Source: Candidatus Amulumruptor caecigallinarius (GTDB lineage Bacteria; Bacteroidota; Bacteroidia; Bacteroidales; Muribaculaceae). Taken from it: a stretch of DNA of 64,000 nt. The notes beneath the pieces were generated by a model. It was not told the origin of the DNA and made no database searches. It saw only the letters and a list, made by a program, of their open reading frames with translations. This document shows, one piece after another, positions 45,867 to 55,519 of the stretch (its first letter is position 1; the number at the start of each line of letters is the position of its first letter). Made by a program: the position numbers and the translations under genes. Location: the NCBI GenBank assembly GCA_023665575.1, contig JAMPDQ010000003.1, positions 24,792 through 88,791 of the forward strand, given 5' to 3'.

Positions 45867-48674
45867 TTACTTGTCTTCTACACCTGTCATAATCACCTGA
45901 ACACGGTTCTTGCCATTATAAATACTCTTCAGGAATTTATTAAATTCATCAAGAGTAAGATTTTCAATGGCAGCCTTGTGATTGGTGATATCATCGATTC
46001 CGAGTGAGTATCTCATCATGTCGTTGAGCCATTTTGAATTTGAACGCAGTCCGATTTCATACTGCTTCATGGCGGCTTCTTTCACCTTGTTGAAGTGAGT
46101 CTCACTTGCTCCTTCGGAGAGAAGCTTCATGTATTCATCATTGGCACGCTTGATGAGCTTTTCCTGTGCGTCTGCATTAGTGAAGAAAATGGCACGCAGA
46201 TTCCATGTTCCGTCATAAGGATCAATCGACGATCCTGCATAGGGGCTGTATGTGCCACCCTCCTCTTCACGTAAAGTCTCAGTGAAAATATTGTCTAGGA
46301 CATCTCCCATCAAACCAACCTTCACAGCATTCTCGATGCTATAGGGGATGTTGTTGTCATGATACATGCCATATACCATTGTCATCGGTGCCTGCATCGG
46401 ATGTGTGAAATCGTCGGTCACCTGGCCATTTACATATCCATTGTCGTTAATCACCTTCTTCTCGCTCTTTTTACCTGTGGAGGGGAGCGATGCCACATAT
46501 TTCTCAAGCATCGGTTTGAGAGTTTCCATATCAACATTACCTACGATTACAAATGTATAATCTGCGGCGTTTGAAAGAGATTCCTTTACAATATCCAAGC
46601 TCTTGGCATAGTCCACTTTAGAGAGATCCTCAACGGTAGGATTCATAAAGAACGGATTGTTGTCATATTGAGTGGCATTGACGTGGCGCGACCAAACCAT
46701 CTGCGGGTTTTTGTCCTGATTTTCAAGCTGGCTCTTCACTTTCTCCATTGTGGAATTGAAAGTTTCATTATCCGGATTAAGTTCGGTGAATGTAGAATAA
46801 AGCACCTCCATGAAAGTGGGAAGATCCTTGACTGTAGATTGTCCGTTGACATTGATAAACTTGCGGCCGATGGCATAGTCGAGACCGATATTCTTGCCGG
46901 CAAGATATTTGCCGAGCTTTACACGGTCGAACTTTCCGAGCTTGCTTGATTCAACAGCTGCATCGGCAAAAACCACATTCATGGCTTCAGTCTTGTCATA
47001 TACATCCATACCACCCTGTTTATATGCCTTGATGAGAATTTCATCGGCTTTGAAATCGGTGGGCTTCACAATCACTTTCGCACCATTGGACAGTGTGAAT
47101 TCAGTTGTGCCAAACTGTCCGGCACTCTCGCTTGTGATCTTGCCGGGAGCGGCGAGGTTTTCAATCAGTGGGTCAGTGATAACTTCGTCAACATACATTT
47201 CATAATCAGAATTGATTGCGTTGGCAAGGCCATTCACCATCTCCTCCTTGCTGACAACTATCATCTCATCCTTCGCGGGCTGGCCAACCACGATAACCTG
47301 ATTATTCGGAGTCATAAGATTCCTGGCGAATTCATTGTAGGCCTCCACAGGAAGCATGTTGGCAAATTGCGACACAAGCTGATAATCCATTTCTCGTCCG
47401 GGCATGGGCTCGTTGTCAATGAAATGACGGCAAAGCTCGTTGCCAAGAGCGGTGTTTTTAGTGTTGTTGCGCTCGTTGTAACGCTTCTCATATTCAGCTA
47501 TCACTTCATCGCGTGCACGCTCCACTTCAAGTGGCAGGAAGCCTGCCTTGCAAGCTTGCGCCACTATCCCAAGCACCTCACTATAAGCACCTTGAATATC
47601 ATTTTTAGCAAGTATGTTAATGTTGAAACTTGCTTTTGTCTTAGACACAAGGAAGTCATCGAAAAATACTCCCGCGCCTACATATTTGCATGAGGGCTTG
47701 TTTGACATCTCGTCAAGGCGGTTGTTAATCATGCGGGATGTGATATTCTCGATAATATTGTGTTGCATATAAGCCAAAACAGTATTGGCAGAGTCTGTCG
47801 GAATCTTTTCCGATTTGAAGCTTACCATAATCATAGGATTTGTGAGCTCCTTGTCGGAATATGCAGCAAAAATAGGCTCTACATTGTCAGACACTTTGGG
47901 ATAAGTTCTGGGTGCGGCATTCGCCGGCATGGGAATTGTGGAAAAAAGTGCAATCACTTTCTTTTCCATTTCCTCCGCGTCGAAGTCACCCACAATAATT
48001 ATGCCCTGCTGATCCGGGCGATACCATTTCTTATAGTAATCGCGGATTGCCTGGGGAGGGAAATTTCTCACAATTTCCATCTTGCCGATAGGCATCTGCT
48101 GATACTGATATTCGCTGTATATGATAGGGAGAATTGTTTCATACATGCGCTGTGTGGCGCTGTTGCGCGAGCGCCATTCTTCCTCAATCACACCACGCTC
48201 CGCATTGATTTCATCCTCTTCGAGGAGAATGCTGCCACTCCAATCGTGAATGGCGAGCAACACACTGTCCATCAGTGCCTTGTCAGTGGTGGGAACATTG
48301 TCGATACGATATACCGTCTCATCGAAGCTTGTATAGGCGTTTATATCAGAGCCAAAGCGAATTCCCTTTGACTGAAGATAATTCAGCATGTTTTTCCCGG
48401 GGAAATTCTTTGTTCCGTTAAATGCCATGTGCTCAAGAAAGTGAGCAAGACCAAGCTGATCGGGAGCCTCCAAAGTGGAACCGACTTTTTGCGCAATGTA
48501 AAAATTGGCGCGCTCCTTTGGCTCCTCATTATGCAGAACGTAATAATTCAGGCCATTGGGAAGAACACCATGTCTTACGTCAGGACTCAGCGGCAACTCC
48601 ATGTTCTGTCCCTGGGCATGTACAAACAGTGCTGACATTGTCACCACCGCCATACTAAAGAGTTTTTTAATCAT
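45867..48674 (-). CDS. Exported M16-family zinc metallopeptidase
   Basis: A 935-aa protein with a signal peptide (MIKKLFSMAVVTMSALFVHAQ) and the two-lobed architecture of M16 peptidases. The inverted zinc motif is H78-F-L-E81-H82 (GLAHFLEHMAFNGT), with the third ligand probably E159 in INAERGVIEEEWR. The second half (from about 500) lacks the zinc site, as is normal for the partner lobe, and contains the RMxRYS-like MMRYSLGIDD region. It is expected to degrade peptides in the periplasm. The nearest characterised relatives are PqqL-like peptidases. Confidence 0.93.
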   Translation of the reverse strand: MIKKLFSMAVVTMSALFVHAQGQNMELPLSPDVRHGVLPNGLNYYVLHNEEPKERANFYIAQKVGSTLEAPDQLGLAHFLEHMAFNGTKNFPGKNMLNYLQSKGIRFGSDINAYTSFDETVYRIDNVPTTDKALMDSVLLAIHDWSGSILLEEDEINAERGVIEEEWRSRNSATQRMYETILPIIYSEYQYQQMPIGKMEIVRNFPPQAIRDYYKKWYRPDQQGIIIVGDFDAEEMEKKVIALFSTIPMPANAAPRTYPKVSDNVEPIFAAYSDKELTNPMIMVSFKSEKIPTDSANTVLAYMQHNIIENITSRMINNRLDEMSNKPSCKYVGAGVFFDDFLVSKTKASFNINILAKNDIQGAYSEVLGIVAQACKAGFLPLEVERARDEVIAEYEKRYNERNNTKNTALGNELCRHFIDNEPMPGREMDYQLVSQFANMLPVEAYNEFARNLMTPNNQVIVVGQPAKDEMIVVSKEEMVNGLANAINSDYEMYVDEVITDPLIENLAAPGKITSESAGQFGTTEFTLSNGAKVIVKPTDFKADEILIKAYKQGGMDVYDKTEAMNVVFADAAVESSKLGKFDRVKLGKYLAGKNIGLDYAIGRKFINVNGQSTVKDLPTFMEVLYSTFTELNPDNETFNSTMEKVKSQLENQDKNPQMVWSRHVNATQYDNNPFFMNPTVEDLSKVDYAKSLDIVKESLSNAADYTFVIVGNVDMETLKPMLEKYVASLPSTGKKSEKKVINDNGYVNGQVTDDFTHPMQAPMTMVYGMYHDNNIPYSIENAVKVGLMGDVLDNIFTETLREEEGGTYSPYAGSSIDPYDGTWNLRAIFFTNADAQEKLIKRANDEYMKLLSEGASETHFNKVKEAAMKQYEIGLRSNSKWLNDMMRYSLGIDDITNHKAAIENLTLDEFNKFLKSIYNGKNRVQVIMTGVEDK

Positions 48675-48795
48675 AAATTACAAGTTTATGGGTTGATAAT
48701 TAGTTATTTCCCTTCTTTCGAATTGCATTGTGCACACAAATATCATTGAATTCAATTGCTCAAAATGGTTGACAAGTGACAAAAAAAGTAATGTG

Positions 48796-49281
48796 TCAGA
48801 ACACATAGCCAATTCCTAAGCCTAAGAAAGCGCCATCCGTATCGCTCATTGCTGAATATTTGCCCTGGAAGCCGAACTTTAAATGTTTTGTCACATATAA
48901 GTCGAAACCAACTCCGAAGTCGCCTCCAACTCGCGTTGCAGATCCTCCGGGAGAATAATCCCAACTGTTCATTGTCAATCCTATAAGCGGATAAATCTCA
49001 AATCCTCTCATTATTTTGAAGGGGAACTGCATGTCAACACTCATGATGAATGCGCTCCTGTGTTCGTTGCTGAACACACATCCGATTTCAGGTGTAATCC
49101 GGAAATGTGGCAAGAACGTATATTGCAAGCCAAGATTCATATAACCACCATTGTTGTATGACGCATAACCTCCATTAACGGTAAGTGCCATTTCACCACG
49201 CAACGATGCATTGGCTTTTTCATGACTGCCGGCAAAAATTATTGCCGTGACTGCAATACAAATTGCTAAGATTCTTTTCAT
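48796..49281 (-). CDS. Small outer-membrane beta-barrel protein
   Basis: A 161-aa exported protein with a signal peptide (MKRILAICIAVTAIIFAGS). Alternating aromatic and small residues form about eight amphipathic strands (EMALTVNGGYASYNNGG, MNLGLQYTFLPHFRITPEIG, DFGVGFDLYVTKHLKFGFQG), ending in LGIGYVF with the C-terminal Phe typical of outer-membrane barrels. It probably forms an OmpW/OmpX-like small barrel; no function can be assigned. Confidence 0.8.
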   Translation of the reverse strand: MKRILAICIAVTAIIFAGSHEKANASLRGEMALTVNGGYASYNNGGYMNLGLQYTFLPHFRITPEIGCVFSNEHRSAFIMSVDMQFPFKIMRGFEIYPLIGLTMNSWDYSPGGSATRVGGDFGVGFDLYVTKHLKFGFQGKYSAMSDTDGAFLGLGIGYVF

Positions 49282-49309
49282 ATTTCAACTATATCTGACT
49301 TGGATTATG

Positions 49310-49317
49310 CAAATGTA
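49310..49317 (-). promoter_or_regulatory. Candidate -7 box for the beta-barrel gene
   Basis: TACATTTG on the minus strand matches TAnnTTTG, about 29 bp upstream of the ATG at 49281. No convincing -33 element is seen. Confidence 0.4.
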
Positions 49318-49346
49318 AGAAATTTTATTGAATCATGATACCCCTG

Positions 49347-49510
49347 GACACCGTTTTATAAAAATTAAGAAGTAGTTTATGCACCGCATCATAAAAAAAC
49401 AAACCTCATCAGAGTCCACTTGCATGAACCGGGATTGCTGAAAAAAAGATGCCAGTTTGTTCCGCACTATAGTTTTTTTACTATCTTTGTTAGAGTCTGT
49501 ATCATATAAA
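49347..49510. repeat. Degenerate dispersed-repeat copies upstream of nadE
   Basis: gacaccgttttataaaaatta at about 49347, agagtccacttgcatgaacc at about 49411 and agagtctgtatcatataaat at about 49492 are diverged copies of the family ends and interior (tgcatgarccggg). A promoter-like TATCTTTG lies between them at 49482-49489, with TTTG at 49456-49459 (22-bp spacing). Confidence 0.5.
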
Positions 49511-49570
49511 TTGTTAATGCAGGAGGAGCTGATATGCTTCAGTTTTGTTATTTTATTATTTGTTTTTATG

Positions 49571-51511
49571 ATGAATGATGTGAATTATATAAGGGTTGCT
49601 GCTTGTTCGCCGATGGTGAAACCTTGCGACATAGACTATAATATAGCTCAAATTGAAGCTTGCTTCAGAGAATGTGCTGAAAAAGGGGTTGCACTTGCAG
49701 TGTTCCCGGAGCTTAGTGTGACCGGCTACACATGTGCCGACCTCTTTCAGCAGGATCTTCTAATAGAAAAAGCGCGCGAGGCTTTGACCGTGTTGGCAAG
49801 ACGCGTGAAAGATGTAGGCGCTGCTTTGGTGGTTGGCGTGCCTGTTGAAAATCAGTCAAGACTATATAACTGTGCAGCCTGGATAGAAAATGGCAGAATA
49901 CAGGGAATTGTGCCGAAAACGCATGTCCCGAATTATGGTGAATTTTATGAGCGCCGCTGGTTTGCACCGGCATCCGAGCCGCATTCGCCCTTTCTCTCTT
50001 TTGTCGATTTAGACGGGATGGAATATGACGTGCCTTTTGGAAGAATTCTGTTTGAGTCAGGTCATGCCACTGTGGGCATAGAGATATGTGAGGATTTATG
50101 GGTGCCTAATCCTCCGAGCAGTATGATGTGTATGAATGGTGCCAAAATTATTCTCAATCTTTCTGCAAGCAATGAGCTTATAGGGAAGCATACATATCTG
50201 AAGCAGCTGATATCCGGACAGTCAGCGCGTTGCCGTTGTGCTTATGTGTATTCATCGTCAGGTGCAAATGAGTCGTCATCAGATCTTGCATTTTGCGGAA
50301 ATGCCATAATTTATGAGGATGGCAAGCTCCTTGCCGAATCAGACAGGTTTGTATTCGCACCCCGGACAGCAGTGGCTGATATCGATGTGGATGCCTTGAA
50401 ACATGACAGAATTCATTTTAACACTTTTGCCACCAACTCTGAGCCTCATATGGATATCAAAGTGAGAGTGAACAGCCTGACTCCGGTTGAAAATGATGAC
50501 TCTCTTTTTGCATACAGGCATATCAATATTCATCCCTTCGTAGATAGTGACCCTGACAAACTGCGTGAGCGATGTGATGAGATATCCTCTATTCAGGCTT
50601 GGGGACTTGCAGTGCGTCTCAATGCCATCGGTTGCAAACATGCAGTTATCGGAGTCTCGGGAGGGCTTGACTCCACACTTGCAATGCTGGTGACTTGCAA
50701 GGCTTTCGACATGCTTGGGCTGCCGCATGAAAATATTCAGGGGATTACAATGCCGGGCTTCGGCACTACCGAACGAACACACGGCAATGCTGACAAGCTG
50801 ATGGAGCTGCTGGGTGTCACCAAACGTGAAATTCCTATCGGTGATGCCGTGAAACTACATTTCCGCGATATCGGCCACAGTGGCACCACCCACGATGTTA
50901 CATATGAAAACTCCCAGGCCAGGGAAAGGACCCAGATTCTTATGGATATGGCAAATATGCTTAACGGCATTGTGATTGGAACGGGCGACCTGTCTGAGCT
51001 TGCATTAGGATGGTGCACATACAATGGCGACCACATGTCGATGTATGCGGTGAATGCATCCGTGCCTAAAACGCTTGTGAAATATCTTGTGGAAGGATAT
51101 GCCTCAAGCTCTGACAATCCTGCACTGACAGCGGTGCTGACAGACATTGTAAACACCCCTATCAGCCCCGAGTTGCTCCCGGCAGACAAAATGGACAACA
51201 TAAAGCAAAAAACCGAGGATCTTGTGGGACCTTATGAATTGCATGATTTCTTTCTCTACAACATGCTCCGATATGGCATGTCACCTAAAAAGATTTATCT
51301 TATGGCATGTAAAGGTTTCAAGGGAATTTACAGCGAAGCAACGATTACGCATTGGTTGAAAACATTCTACAGGAGATTCTTCAGCCAGCAGTTTAAGCGA
51401 GACTGTATGCCGGACGGTGTAAAAGTGGGAAGCATATGTTTGTCACCGCGCGGAGACTGGCGCATGCCGAGTGACGCATCGCGCAATCTATGGTTGTCGC
51501 AATTGGAATAA
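49571..51511 (+). CDS. nadE: Glutamine-hydrolysing NAD+ synthetase
   Basis: A 646-aa two-domain enzyme that makes NAD+ from deamido-NAD+, ATP and glutamine. The N-terminal glutaminase (nitrilase fold) has E47 (VFPELSVTGY), K116 (GIVPKTHVPNYGEFYE) and C173 (GIEICEDLWVP). The C-terminal synthetase has the PP-loop SGGLDS at 363-368 and GTGDLSELALGWCTYNGDHM. I chose MNDVNYIRVAACSP as the start (ATG at 49571, or the adjacent ATG at 49568). The upstream open frame encodes a hydrophobic stretch over promoter and repeat sequence and is not part of the family. Confidence 0.96.
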   Translation: MNDVNYIRVAACSPMVKPCDIDYNIAQIEACFRECAEKGVALAVFPELSVTGYTCADLFQQDLLIEKAREALTVLARRVKDVGAALVVGVPVENQSRLYNCAAWIENGRIQGIVPKTHVPNYGEFYERRWFAPASEPHSPFLSFVDLDGMEYDVPFGRILFESGHATVGIEICEDLWVPNPPSSMMCMNGAKIILNLSASNELIGKHTYLKQLISGQSARCRCAYVYSSSGANESSSDLAFCGNAIIYEDGKLLAESDRFVFAPRTAVADIDVDALKHDRIHFNTFATNSEPHMDIKVRVNSLTPVENDDSLFAYRHINIHPFVDSDPDKLRERCDEISSIQAWGLAVRLNAIGCKHAVIGVSGGLDSTLAMLVTCKAFDMLGLPHENIQGITMPGFGTTERTHGNADKLMELLGVTKREIPIGDAVKLHFRDIGHSGTTHDVTYENSQARERTQILMDMANMLNGIVIGTGDLSELALGWCTYNGDHMSMYAVNASVPKTLVKYLVEGYASSSDNPALTAVLTDIVNTPISPELLPADKMDNIKQKTEDLVGPYELHDFFLYNMLRYGMSPKKIYLMACKGFKGIYSEATITHWLKTFYRRFFSQQFKRDCMPDGVKVGSICLSPRGDWRMPSDASRNLWLSQLE

Positions 51512-51575
51512 GAATCTTTTTCATAAAAAATTTACATTATAGGTAGCATGCATGAGCCGAGTTTGGCTCTGCAAA
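51510..51575. repeat. Dispersed repeat copy between nadE and the Sua5-type gene
   Basis: agaatctttttcataaaaaa is followed by acattataggtagcatgcat and gagccgagttt. This interior is the inverse of that at 20966-21001, showing that the end and the interior belong to the same element. Confidence 0.7.
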
Positions 51576-51606
51576 ATCAAGACTAACGAATTATTCTAAT
51601 TCCGGT

Positions 51607-52179
51607 ATGGAAAAATATAAAAAAGAGGATCTGGAAGAAGCGCTGAGAGTGTTGAAATCAGGCGGAATAATATTATATCCCACTGATACTGTGTGGGGAA
51701 TTGGCTGCGATGCCACCAATCCGGAAGCTGTGGCAAAAATATATGCATTGAAACAAAGGGAAGACTCAAAATCGATGTTGTCGCTGGTGGGGTCTGAATC
51801 CCAACTTCAGCAGTTTGTTGCCAATGTGCCTGAAACAGCGTGGATGTTGCTTGATGTTGCGGTGAATCCCCTTACCATAATTTATGACAAACCATCCGGG
51901 CTTGCCGCCAATCTATTCGCTTCTGACGGGTCTGCCGGCGTCAGAATCACCACTGAGCCCTTCTCAAGGCAATTGTGTCTCAGATTAAAAAAGCCGGTGG
52001 TGTCGACATCCGCAAACATCTCCGGCTTCCCCACTCCCGCAACCTTCCGAGAAATATCTGATGAAATAAAATTGGGTGTGGATTATATAGTGAACTATCA
52101 ACGTGAAGATGATTGCAGGCATACTCCCAGCAATATAATTAAAGTGTCCGACAACGAAACGATAAAACTTATCCGGTGA
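51607..52179 (+). CDS. L-threonylcarbamoyladenylate synthase (Sua5/YrdC/TsaC family)
   Basis: A 190-aa YrdC-domain enzyme that makes threonylcarbamoyl-AMP for the tRNA t6A37 modification. Signature residues are GGIILYPTDTVWGIGCDATN, KIYALKQREDSKSMLSLV, GVRITTEPFSRQLC and KPVVSTSANISGFPTP. It lacks the extra C-terminal Sua5 domain, so it is of the short TsaC type. It is full length and followed closely by the sugar-transferase gene with its own promoter. Confidence 0.94.
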   Translation: MEKYKKEDLEEALRVLKSGGIILYPTDTVWGIGCDATNPEAVAKIYALKQREDSKSMLSLVGSESQLQQFVANVPETAWMLLDVAVNPLTIIYDKPSGLAANLFASDGSAGVRITTEPFSRQLCLRLKKPVVSTSANISGFPTPATFREISDEIKLGVDYIVNYQREDDCRHTPSNIIKVSDNETIKLIR

Positions 52180-52194
52180 CACCGCATAGTGATT

Positions 52195-52226
52195 TTTGCA
52201 GATTAGCTTCAAATTTGCTAATTTTG
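52195..52226 (+). promoter_or_regulatory. Promoter immediately before the sugar transferase gene
   Basis: TTTG (52195-52198), a 20-bp spacer and TAATTTTG (52219-52226) match the consensus exactly. The -7 box ends 5 bp before the ATG at 52232, so the transcript would begin at or next to the start codon. Confidence 0.68.
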
Positions 52227-52231
52227 TTTTT

Positions 52232-53662
52232 ATGAAAGGGAGGAATTTTTCTAAAAAAAAGCAGCGATTCAAATATGTGGTAATGGATATTATCACTACT
52301 TCAATTGCATTTCTCCTTTTCAATATATTTCGCTATCACTTTTTCAATATTGCGGAAACCAACCATTTAAGCCTATTGCAATATCTTCTTATGCCCAAAC
52401 TTCTGGGCGAGCAAATTCTTATTCCTGTTTTCTTGCCGGGCATTGTATATTGGATGTCGGGATATTATAACAAACCGTTGGGGAAATCGCGGCTTCAGGA
52501 ACTTATAGTCACCCTCAACAGTGCTGTGGTATCGGTTTTCACTATCTATCTTTTGATGCTGGTGAATGACAGCACCGGCGCGCGACGGCGTGAATATGAA
52601 ATAATTATCACACTCTTAGTGCTGCTTTTCTCTTTGCTGTATTTGGGAAGGTGGATTCTGACAAGTCTCACAGTGTATCATTTACGACATAAGAAGTGGA
52701 AATATTACACGCTTATAGTGGGCAATTCCGAGAAGAGTCGTGAGATTTATAGAAAGTTGATGGAGAGCGGTTCGGTATGGTCATATGATGTTGTTGGCTT
52801 CATCAGAATCAAGGGAGAACATCAGATTTGCGACAATCTTGCATCCTGGAATTGGGAGGAAATCGGCAATATATGCAAATCGCACAGAATTGACCAGATA
52901 ATTCTGGCACCTGAAAACAACAGCGATGAGGTTATCATGAGAACGCTTAATCACTTGTATCAGTATCATGTTCCGGTGAAGATAGCGCCCGACACACTTT
53001 CCTACATTATCTCCGACATTCGCCAAAGTGATATCATGGGTGTGCCGCTACTTGATTTGACAAGTCCTCGAATTTCAGAATTTCAAAAAAATCTCAAGCG
53101 CACCATAGATGTGGTCATGTCGGTGTTCGGACTTATTGTGCTGAGCCCGCTGCTTGCTGTGGTGGCCGTGATAATAAAGGCTACATCTCCCGGCAGCATC
53201 ATCTACAGACAGGAGCGGATAGGATTAGGCCATCAACCTTTCACTATTTACAAATTCCGGTCAATGCGCGAAGATGCTGAAAAGCACGGGCCGAGCTTGT
53301 CGAGCGCAAATGATTCAAGAATAACGGCATTCGGACGCATAATGCGCAAGTATAGGATTGATGAACTCCCGCAATTGTGGAATGTGCTTCGGGGCAACAT
53401 GTCGATGGTGGGGCCGCGTCCGGAGCGTCAATATTATATCGAACAGATTATAAAACTTGCGCCATATTACGTGCTGTTGTTCCAGATAAGACCCGGTGTG
53501 ACATCGTGGGGAATGGTGAAATATGGATATGCCACAGATGTGCGACAAATGGTGCGTCGATCCCGTTATGACCTCATTTATATCAACAACATGTCGATAG
53601 CAACCGACCTCAAGATCATGATTTATACTGTAAACACGGTTTTGAAAGGAATAGGCATGTAA
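52232..53662 (+). CDS. Polyprenyl-phosphate sugar-1-phosphate transferase (WbaP/WcaJ-like)
   Basis: A 476-aa membrane enzyme that loads the first sugar phosphate onto undecaprenyl phosphate for surface polysaccharide synthesis. About four or five N-terminal membrane helices are followed by a nucleotide-binding CoA-like domain (YYTLIVGNSEKSREIYRKL), then the bacterial sugar-transferase domain. The latter contains KRTIDVVMSVFGLIVLSPLL, YRQERIGLGHQPFTIYKFRS and YRIDELPQLWNVLRGNMSMV with GPRPE. The ATG at 52232 is chosen; a TTG at 52196 lies inside the promoter. No glycosyltransferase cluster accompanies it. Confidence 0.92.
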   Translation: MKGRNFSKKKQRFKYVVMDIITTSIAFLLFNIFRYHFFNIAETNHLSLLQYLLMPKLLGEQILIPVFLPGIVYWMSGYYNKPLGKSRLQELIVTLNSAVVSVFTIYLLMLVNDSTGARRREYEIIITLLVLLFSLLYLGRWILTSLTVYHLRHKKWKYYTLIVGNSEKSREIYRKLMESGSVWSYDVVGFIRIKGEHQICDNLASWNWEEIGNICKSHRIDQIILAPENNSDEVIMRTLNHLYQYHVPVKIAPDTLSYIISDIRQSDIMGVPLLDLTSPRISEFQKNLKRTIDVVMSVFGLIVLSPLLAVVAVIIKATSPGSIIYRQERIGLGHQPFTIYKFRSMREDAEKHGPSLSSANDSRITAFGRIMRKYRIDELPQLWNVLRGNMSMVGPRPERQYYIEQIIKLAPYYVLLFQIRPGVTSWGMVKYGYATDVRQMVRRSRYDLIYINNMSIATDLKIMIYTVNTVLKGIGM

Positions 53663-53682
53663 AGCCCTGTTTTATAATTTTA
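53662..53682. repeat. Dispersed motif copy upstream of the ClC gene
   Basis: aaagccctgttttataattt is a diverged family end filling the 21-bp gap between the sugar-transferase stop and the ClC start. Confidence 0.45.
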
Positions 53683-53683
53683 T

Positions 53684-55483
53684 ATGGCATATAAGGAAAG
53701 ACATAACAAGCTTACCGATTTGTGGCTGAAATTCGTGATATGGCGCGAGCATCATATCAAGGAGAAGAATTTTGTGCTGCTTCTCGCATTGATTGTGGGC
53801 ATAGTGTGCGGTTTTGCCGCACAATTGCTGAAATATTTGATTCATCTTATATCAACCGCTCTTACCTCACATTTCAGCAACACAACTGAAAATTATCTTT
53901 ATCTGGTGTATCCTGTGGTTGGCATCATGCTGACTGTGCTGTTTGTGAAATATGTGGTGAAAGATAACATTTCTCACGGAGTTACCAAGGTGCTATATGC
54001 CATTTCACGAAGAAAGTCAAGGCTGAAGAAAAGAAACATGTATGCGTCTCTTTTAGCCTCATCAATCACAATCGGGTTCGGCGGGTCAGTTGGAGCCGAG
54101 GGGCCGATTGTATATACCGGGGCAGCCATTGGCTCGAACGTGGGCCAGGCATTCCGGATGTCACCCAAAATTCTGATGATTCTTGTGGGTTGCGGTGCGG
54201 CTGCGGGCATAGCCGGAATTTTCCGTGCACCGATAGCCGGAATGCTTTTTACACTGGAGGTGCTGATGATTGATCTTACGGGGCTCACGGTGATGCCGCT
54301 GCTGATATCCTCAATAGCCGGTGCCACGGTAGCTTATGTGCTTGAGGGTTATAACGCGGAGTTCTTCTTCGCCCAAAGCGAGCCTTTTCTGACCAACCGA
54401 ATTCCATGGGCCCTGGTGCTTGGATTGGTATGCGGGCTGATGTCATATTATTTCACCAAGGTGATGTTTATGATGGAGTCAATGTTCAAGCGGCTTCAAA
54501 AACAATGGTTGAAAATCTGCATAGGGGGCATTATGATTGCCGGACTTGTGTTCATATTTCCACCGCTATATGGCGAGGGGTATGAGGCAATCAATCACCT
54601 GTTGAATGGTCAGGTTGGGGAGGTGCTCAACGGTACGTTTTTTTATGTTGATCGCGACAATATCTGGTTTCTGGTGCTTTTCATAGGCTCAATCACATTG
54701 ACCAAGGCAATGGCCACATCCGCCACCAATGGAGCCGGTGGCGTGGGCGGCACGTTTGCTCCCTCCCTGTTTGTGGGTGCGTTGACAGGGTTTCTGTTTG
54801 CCTTCGTAATCAACAATCTTGATTTGGGCATCGAACTTTCACAAAAGAATTTCACACTTATGGGCATGGCCGGTGTAATGAGCGGAGTGATGCACGCGCC
54901 ATTAATGGCAATATTTCTTACGGCTGAAATGACAGGAGGCTATGATCTCTTTCTGCCGTTGCTGATAGTGTCGGCTCTTGCTTATTTCACAATCCAGCTC
55001 TTTACTCCATACAGCATCTACACCATGCGACTCGCCAAGGCGGGAGATTTGCTGACACATCAGAAAGACAAGGCCGTGCTGACGCTTTTGAAAATAGATA
55101 ATGTGATAGAAACCGATTTCAGTGTGGTGCATCCCGACATGAGTCTGAAAGAGATGGTGGATGTGATATCCGTGTCAAACAGAAATCTTTTCCCGGTCAC
55201 TGACTCGGCCGGATATCTGAAAGGAGTGGTGCTTCTCGATGAAATAAGAAACATAATGTTCCGAACAGATCTTTATAGAAAGATGCATGTTTCTCGATTC
55301 ATGTCAGCTCCTCCGGCCATGATTGAGATTTCAATGTCGATGGATAAGGTGATGGAGATTTTCGACAGAACCAATGCATGGAATCTCCCCGTTGTTGACA
55401 ATGGAAAATATATCGGATTTGTGTCTAAATCTAAAATTTTCACTTCTTACAGGCGTGTGCTTAAACACTTCACAGAAGATTAG
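53684..55483 (+). CDS. ClC-family chloride channel/transporter with CBS domains
   Basis: A 599-aa membrane protein with the ClC helices followed by two CBS domains (about 455-595; FSVVHPDMSLKEMVDVISVS and FDRTNAWNLPVVDNGKYIGF). Ion-path motifs are GGSVGAEGPIVYTGAAIG, with the gating Glu in the GxEGP motif, and GAGGVGGTFAPSLFVGALTG. It is similar to bacterial ClC proteins with regulatory CBS pairs. Whether it is a channel or a Cl-/H+ exchanger cannot be decided from sequence alone. Confidence 0.93.
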   Translation: MAYKERHNKLTDLWLKFVIWREHHIKEKNFVLLLALIVGIVCGFAAQLLKYLIHLISTALTSHFSNTTENYLYLVYPVVGIMLTVLFVKYVVKDNISHGVTKVLYAISRRKSRLKKRNMYASLLASSITIGFGGSVGAEGPIVYTGAAIGSNVGQAFRMSPKILMILVGCGAAAGIAGIFRAPIAGMLFTLEVLMIDLTGLTVMPLLISSIAGATVAYVLEGYNAEFFFAQSEPFLTNRIPWALVLGLVCGLMSYYFTKVMFMMESMFKRLQKQWLKICIGGIMIAGLVFIFPPLYGEGYEAINHLLNGQVGEVLNGTFFYVDRDNIWFLVLFIGSITLTKAMATSATNGAGGVGGTFAPSLFVGALTGFLFAFVINNLDLGIELSQKNFTLMGMAGVMSGVMHAPLMAIFLTAEMTGGYDLFLPLLIVSALAYFTIQLFTPYSIYTMRLAKAGDLLTHQKDKAVLTLLKIDNVIETDFSVVHPDMSLKEMVDVISVSNRNLFPVTDSAGYLKGVVLLDEIRNIMFRTDLYRKMHVSRFMSAPPAMIEISMSMDKVMEIFDRTNAWNLPVVDNGKYIGFVSKSKIFTSYRRVLKHFTED

Positions 55484-55519
55484 AATCAGTTGCTTTTAGA
55501 GCAAAACTGTAATAGCATT

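Noticed and set aside
49457-49567. Hydrophobic N-terminal extension of NadE
   Set aside because: It is encoded by promoter-like and repeat sequence, is absent from the family, and the in-frame ATG at 49571 gives the expected start.
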